In this document: in pieces, positions 60,544-64,000 of the stretch | Position numbering within the stretch: position 1 is the stretch's first letter | How the letters are laid out: every line of letters starts with the position of its first letter | Assembly (NCBI GenBank): GCA_016278515.1 | Contig: JADQBR010000015.1 | Location: 1 to 64,000 of the forward strand | Reading direction: 5' to 3' | DNA: 64,000 nucleotides | From: Bacillota bacterium | GTDB taxonomy: Bacteria; Bacillota; JADQBR01 | The notes under the pieces: generated by a model | Seen by the model: only the letters and a program-made list of their open reading frames with translations | What the model was told of the DNA's origin: nothing | The model's database searches: none | Translations under genes and position numbers: made by a program

Positions 60544-61151
60544 TAAAACTGACAGGCGAGCGAGTAATACCCGAGTTGATGAAACCTACCAACGGCATGT
60601 TGTTGGAACATATTGCCCGCTACTATTTTGCTATTCCTTATGCTAAGGGCAGAGTCCTGGATATTTCCTGTGGTGTTGGCTATGGCAGTCATATGATTGC
60701 TAAATCCTGCAAAAAAGACGTAACCCATGTTGTAGGAGTGGATGTGGATGAAGATGCCATAAAATACGCTGAAAGTATTTACAATCACCCGTGTATCACT
60801 TATCAAACAGCAGATGCTATGGACCCGCTCCTACCGCAAAAGCTTGGTTTGTTTGACACTATTTTCAGCTTTGAGACCATTGAACATCTGGCCAACGACA
60901 TGCAGTTTATGGATAATATCTACGCCATGCTTCTTCCGGGTGGGATATTGGTGTTATCTACCCCCTTTGGCCAAGGTCGGGGGAAAGCGTGCCAGGAACC
61001 TTTTCATGTACATCAGTATACAAAACAAGAGTTTAAGGAATTATTTACTGCTTTCAAAAACGTAGATATATATTATCAGCGAGGAGTCACTTTTGAGCCA
61101 CCCCGAAAGGGTATAAAATATCCATTGGGAGTAGCTGTCTGTATTAAATAA
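60540..61151 (+). CDS. Class I SAM-dependent methyltransferase
   Basis: A 203-residue methyltransferase with the SAM-binding motif GRVLDISCGVGYGSHMIA, acidic loop VVGVDVDEDAIKYAE, YQTADAMDP and FDTIFSFETIEHL, followed by LLPGGILVLSTPFG. The family is Methyltransf_11/23-like; the target molecule is unknown. It starts at GTG 60540, overlapping the helicase fragment by 4 bases, which points to coupled translation. Confidence 0.87.
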   Translation: MIKLTGERVIPELMKPTNGMLLEHIARYYFAIPYAKGRVLDISCGVGYGSHMIAKSCKKDVTHVVGVDVDEDAIKYAESIYNHPCITYQTADAMDPLLPQKLGLFDTIFSFETIEHLANDMQFMDNIYAMLLPGGILVLSTPFGQGRGKACQEPFHVHQYTKQEFKELFTAFKNVDIYYQRGVTFEPPRKGIKYPLGVAVCIK

Positions 61152-61172
61152 CTAATATTTTTAAAGACAGAA

Positions 61173-61194
61173 GGGATGTGAGTTATCACATCCC
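61173..61194. terminator. Hairpin between convergent genes
   Basis: A perfect 9-bp stem GGGATGTGA (61173-61181) with its complement (61186-61194) around GTTA. T-tracts are poor on both sides. Confidence 0.5.
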
Positions 61195-61250
61195 CCAAAG
61201 GGCTAAAATCATTGTAACGGTACAAAGTACCAGATTTATATTCTAGGTTA

Positions 61251-63446
61251 TTAACATTTTGAAAAGCCGCAGTTAGTGCATACATAGCAGCCTTCCAGCC
61301 TATTTAACTCTTGTCCACAAGATTCGCATGTAAGAGAATCTTCTTTTTTATCATCCGATAAAGATGCCCCTCCGTTACACTGCACATCTAGTTCTCCCTT
61401 AATTTCGGCCAGTTTCCGGGCGATGGCTGAAGCACAGGATTTTCCTGATGATACGCTTTTCCCTTTGCCCCGAGCTAACATATACGAAGGACAAGAGTGT
61501 GTACCCGTCAACTGTTCAATTACTTTGTCAACACTAATCCCGCCCCGAATAGCTAAACTAATGAGTCTCGAAGTTGCCTCAGTATATACCAGGCAACCGC
61601 CATCAGACCCGGTTGTAATAAAAGTCTCCAGTATTTTACCGCTGTCTGGTTGATAGTTTACCGTAAGATATATTTTCCCACAACCCGTATCAAGCCGCTG
61701 CGTGATGCCATGTGCACTAGTAGGCCGAGGCAGTATTTCGCCTCGACTTAAAGAACCAATATTTTTCTCCTTCTTTTCCTTACCTACAGTGACAGTTCCT
61801 TTTTTACAGCCATCCCGAAACACTGTTATCCCTTTTAGCCCCAAATGGTAAGCCATCCGATAGCAATCTTCTATGACCTCCGGTGTAGCTGTGGAAGGCA
61901 GGTTAATTGTTTTACTGACGGCATTTTCCACATACTTCTGCACTTCCGCCTGCATTAAAATATGGTCCGTGTAGCTAATATCTTGTGCCCCTTTAAAGGT
62001 ATCAGCAATTTTTTCAGGAATACCCGTGACAGACTGACATGTGCCCTGTATGGCTACCTCTGCCAAAACTTCCTGGGGTATGTCATATTTCTTACATTCA
62101 TTGAGGAAAAGCGGGGAAAAAACTTCAAAATCACCGGCCACATTAGTATTTTTAGTATATGCCACCGCAAATATTGGCTCCATGCCATACCCTTCACAAC
62201 CAGCCATTGCAGTCACACTGCCAGTAGGAGCTATCGTTATACATGCTGCATTGCGGCGGCGGTCATCCGGATAGAAAATACTTTCTTCCCACGCCGGGAA
62301 ACACCCTTTTTCTTCAGCCAATGCCTTGGATGTTTCGTGTGCCTTTTCCTGTATGTATTGCGTCAGTTGGCCCGCAAAATGCCTTCCTTCGGCAGAATCA
62401 TATGCCAACCCCGCCATAATAAGGGCATCATGTAACCCGGTAAAGCCCAGGCCCACTTTACGAGTTGCCCTGGTAGACTCTTCAATCAACGGCAACGGAT
62501 ACTGGGCAACATCAATAAGGTTATCCAAAAACCGAACAGCAGTGGTTACTGTACTACCCAACAGTTCCAGATTAACTTTCCCATCTGAATTCATCATCCT
62601 GGCCAAATTAATACTGCCTAAAAGGCACGATTCGCCCGGGCTTAAGGGCTGTTCCCCACAGGGATTTGTGCAATCTAAAGGCTTCCCCGGAACAGGATTG
62701 TACTGCTGTAAACGATCAATAAAAATAATGCCTGGGTCGCCGCAGGCATGTGCAGCATTACAAATAAGCTGCCATAAATCTGTCGCAGTTACAGTCTTAT
62801 AAATATCGCCATTAAATACTAGCGGCCAATCTGCATTTTTTTCTAGAGCTTCCATAAACGCATCGGTTATCCCAACAGAAATATTAAAATTTGTTAGACC
62901 ACCATCTAGTTTGGCATTGATAAAATCGATGATTTCCGGATGATCAACATTTAATATGCCCATAGAAGCGCCTCGCCGCACTCCTCCCTGCATAACCATA
63001 TTAGACGATGCGTCATAAAGTTTTATCAACTCCACCACACCGGATGCTTTACCTTTTGTAGATTGTACCAGTGCCCCTTTTGGTCTAATAGTGCTGAAAT
63101 TATAGCCTACGCCACCCCCGGATTTAAAAACTGCAGCTGTTTCTTTCAGCGTCTGATACATTGAATTCAAACTATCTTCAACTGCCAAGACAAAGCATGC
63201 CCCTGGTTGCCACGGTCGGTCAGTCTTTCCAACATTGGCCCAAATTGGCGTTGACGGTATAAATAATAAGTCCCCTATTGCCGACGAAAACTCTGCTTCC
63301 CACTCTTTTTTATTTTTCTCAATACTAGCTGCAGTTCGGGCTAAACGAAAGACAGCCTGCTTAAAAGTCTCTATAATTTCGCCACTATCATTTCTTTTCG
63401 CATAACGCGCTTCGAATACCTTATGGCCATTCTCAGTTAATTTCAT
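61251..63446 (-). CDS. nrdJ: Adenosylcobalamin-dependent ribonucleotide reductase (class II)
   Basis: A 731-residue NrdJ that makes deoxyribonucleotides without oxygen or an iron radical, using coenzyme B12. Visible motifs: AVEDSLNSMYQTLKETAAV, FKSGGGVGYNFSTIRPKG, GGVRRGASMGILNVDHPEI, the substrate-site NPCGEQPLSPGESCLLGSIN, ITIAPTGSVTAMAGCEGYGM, and a C-terminal cysteine-rich tail ending CESCG ... CYVCTNCGFSKC that reduces the active-site disulfide. It is typical of anaerobic Clostridia. No cobalamin riboswitch was seen upstream. Confidence 0.94.
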   Translation of the reverse strand: MKLTENGHKVFEARYAKRNDSGEIIETFKQAVFRLARTAASIEKNKKEWEAEFSSAIGDLLFIPSTPIWANVGKTDRPWQPGACFVLAVEDSLNSMYQTLKETAAVFKSGGGVGYNFSTIRPKGALVQSTKGKASGVVELIKLYDASSNMVMQGGVRRGASMGILNVDHPEIIDFINAKLDGGLTNFNISVGITDAFMEALEKNADWPLVFNGDIYKTVTATDLWQLICNAAHACGDPGIIFIDRLQQYNPVPGKPLDCTNPCGEQPLSPGESCLLGSINLARMMNSDGKVNLELLGSTVTTAVRFLDNLIDVAQYPLPLIEESTRATRKVGLGFTGLHDALIMAGLAYDSAEGRHFAGQLTQYIQEKAHETSKALAEEKGCFPAWEESIFYPDDRRRNAACITIAPTGSVTAMAGCEGYGMEPIFAVAYTKNTNVAGDFEVFSPLFLNECKKYDIPQEVLAEVAIQGTCQSVTGIPEKIADTFKGAQDISYTDHILMQAEVQKYVENAVSKTINLPSTATPEVIEDCYRMAYHLGLKGITVFRDGCKKGTVTVGKEKKEKNIGSLSRGEILPRPTSAHGITQRLDTGCGKIYLTVNYQPDSGKILETFITTGSDGGCLVYTEATSRLISLAIRGGISVDKVIEQLTGTHSCPSYMLARGKGKSVSSGKSCASAIARKLAEIKGELDVQCNGGASLSDDKKEDSLTCESCGQELNRLEGCYVCTNCGFSKC

Positions 63447-63580
63447 TTCCTAACAACCCCTTTCTATTACCATTCCATTATATTAGAAATCACTCAATGT
63501 TTACAGGTAATAATAGGGAGATAATTCATCCCCTCTGCTACACCGGGATTGAGGGCTGACATATAATTGGGGACCTACCT

Positions 63581-64000
63581 TTAGCAGTCGATAATTATAG
63601 GTAAAATAACAGGCCTACGCCCAATATGTTGATATATAAATGGCGAAAGTACTTCAATAACAACTTCCTTTAAAAACGACCAGTTTTTAAATTTTGATGC
63701 ATCTCTCTTTTTTAATTCTTCTGTTATCAAGTATTTGGCCTTATTCATAAAATCTTTGTTTTCTTGAATATATACAAAGCCTCGAGAGACTATATCAGGA
63801 CCAGCCAAAATATTGCCATTCCGATTAACTGCCAGTACTACAACAACAACACCCTCCGCAGACAAAACCTGGCGGTCATGCAAAACAATATTACCCACAT
63901 CTCCCACGCCCAAGCCGTCAACTAAAACCTCACCGACTGGCACGGTGCCGGCTAAGGTAGCTTCTTGATTATGAAAATCCCATCGTTCCCCGCGCTGGGC
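63581..64000 (-). CDS. rnj: Ribonuclease J, C-terminal part (runs off the window)
   Basis: The reading frame stays open to the window edge, encoding the C-terminal 139 residues of an RNase J: QRGERWDFHNQEATLAG, VDGLGVGDVGNIVLHDRQVL, GPDIVSRGFVY and the final domain ending HIGRRPVILPIIIDC. RNase J is a metallo-beta-lactamase-fold 5' exo- and endoribonuclease of Firmicutes; the catalytic part lies beyond 64000. Which paralogue it is cannot be told. Confidence 0.9.
   Translation of the reverse strand, partial: AQRGERWDFHNQEATLAGTVPVGEVLVDGLGVGDVGNIVLHDRQVLSAEGVVVVVLAVNRNGNILAGPDIVSRGFVYIQENKDFMNKAKYLITEELKKRDASKFKNWSFLKEVVIEVLSPFIYQHIGRRPVILPIIIDC

Noticed and set aside
63447-63580. Cobalamin riboswitch upstream of nrdJ
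   Set aside because: The gap is only about 130 bases and no B12-box could be found.

Overview
The window reads as a chromosomal segment of an anaerobic, probably spore-forming Firmicute of the class Clostridia, perhaps Peptococcaceae-like. This is inferred from gene content: a nickel carbon monoxide dehydrogenase cluster, a B12-dependent ribonucleotide reductase, a glycyl radical enzyme, a YteA-type DksA/TraR protein, PcrB, RNase J and strong AGGAGG ribosome sites. No tRNA, rRNA or CRISPR array was seen.

Layout. 0-5 kb: a decayed nitroreductase, a zinc-ribbon protein, pcrB, a NarX/NarL-like sensor-regulator pair, and a divergent hexaheme cytochrome lipoprotein. 5-11 kb: a minus-strand operon for a MacB-like efflux system (adaptor, ATPase with a one-base frameshift, permease) followed by its OmpR/EnvZ-type pair. 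11-15 kb: cooS, cooF and an FAD/NAD oxidoreductase. 15-18 kb: a patchwork of gene fragments around an MqsR-like toxin and an MqsA/HTH/Panacea fusion antitoxin. 18-33 kb: a metal P-type ATPase with a free HMA domain, lipoproteins, a CAP-domain protein, LysM-BsuPI, a transporter, yteA, exonuclease III, HIT and several small genes, two of which seem to start at ATT. 33-40 kb: a complete trpEGDCFBA operon with a consensus promoter and a leader that looks like a TRAP site plus an attenuator. 40-46 kb: nitroreductase, EamA protein, and a glycyl radical enzyme operon (enzyme, activase, GntR regulator, proC-like remnant). 47-55 kb: small proteins, a large dual-kinase hybrid sensor with a SARP-type response regulator, remnants of a TIGR04282/TIGR04283 pair, a YdjY-type lipoprotein and a LysR regulator. 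55-64 kb: an MBL-fold hydrolase, a CRP-AAA-polyferredoxin fusion broken by a frameshift, an orphan adenine methylase, a collapsed MFS gene, a helicase fragment coupled to a methyltransferase, nrdJ and the 3' part of an RNase J gene.

Themes. Redox and energy genes (CODH cluster, multiheme cytochrome, polyferredoxin regulator, DsrE-like protein) are mixed with signalling systems and many decayed genes. The most unusual items are a pair of about 186-bp structured repeats that each supply the stop codon of the gene they follow, the three-domain antitoxin, the CRP-AAA-polyferredoxin protein with a degenerate AAA domain, the TRAP-like trp leader and the apparent AUU start codons.
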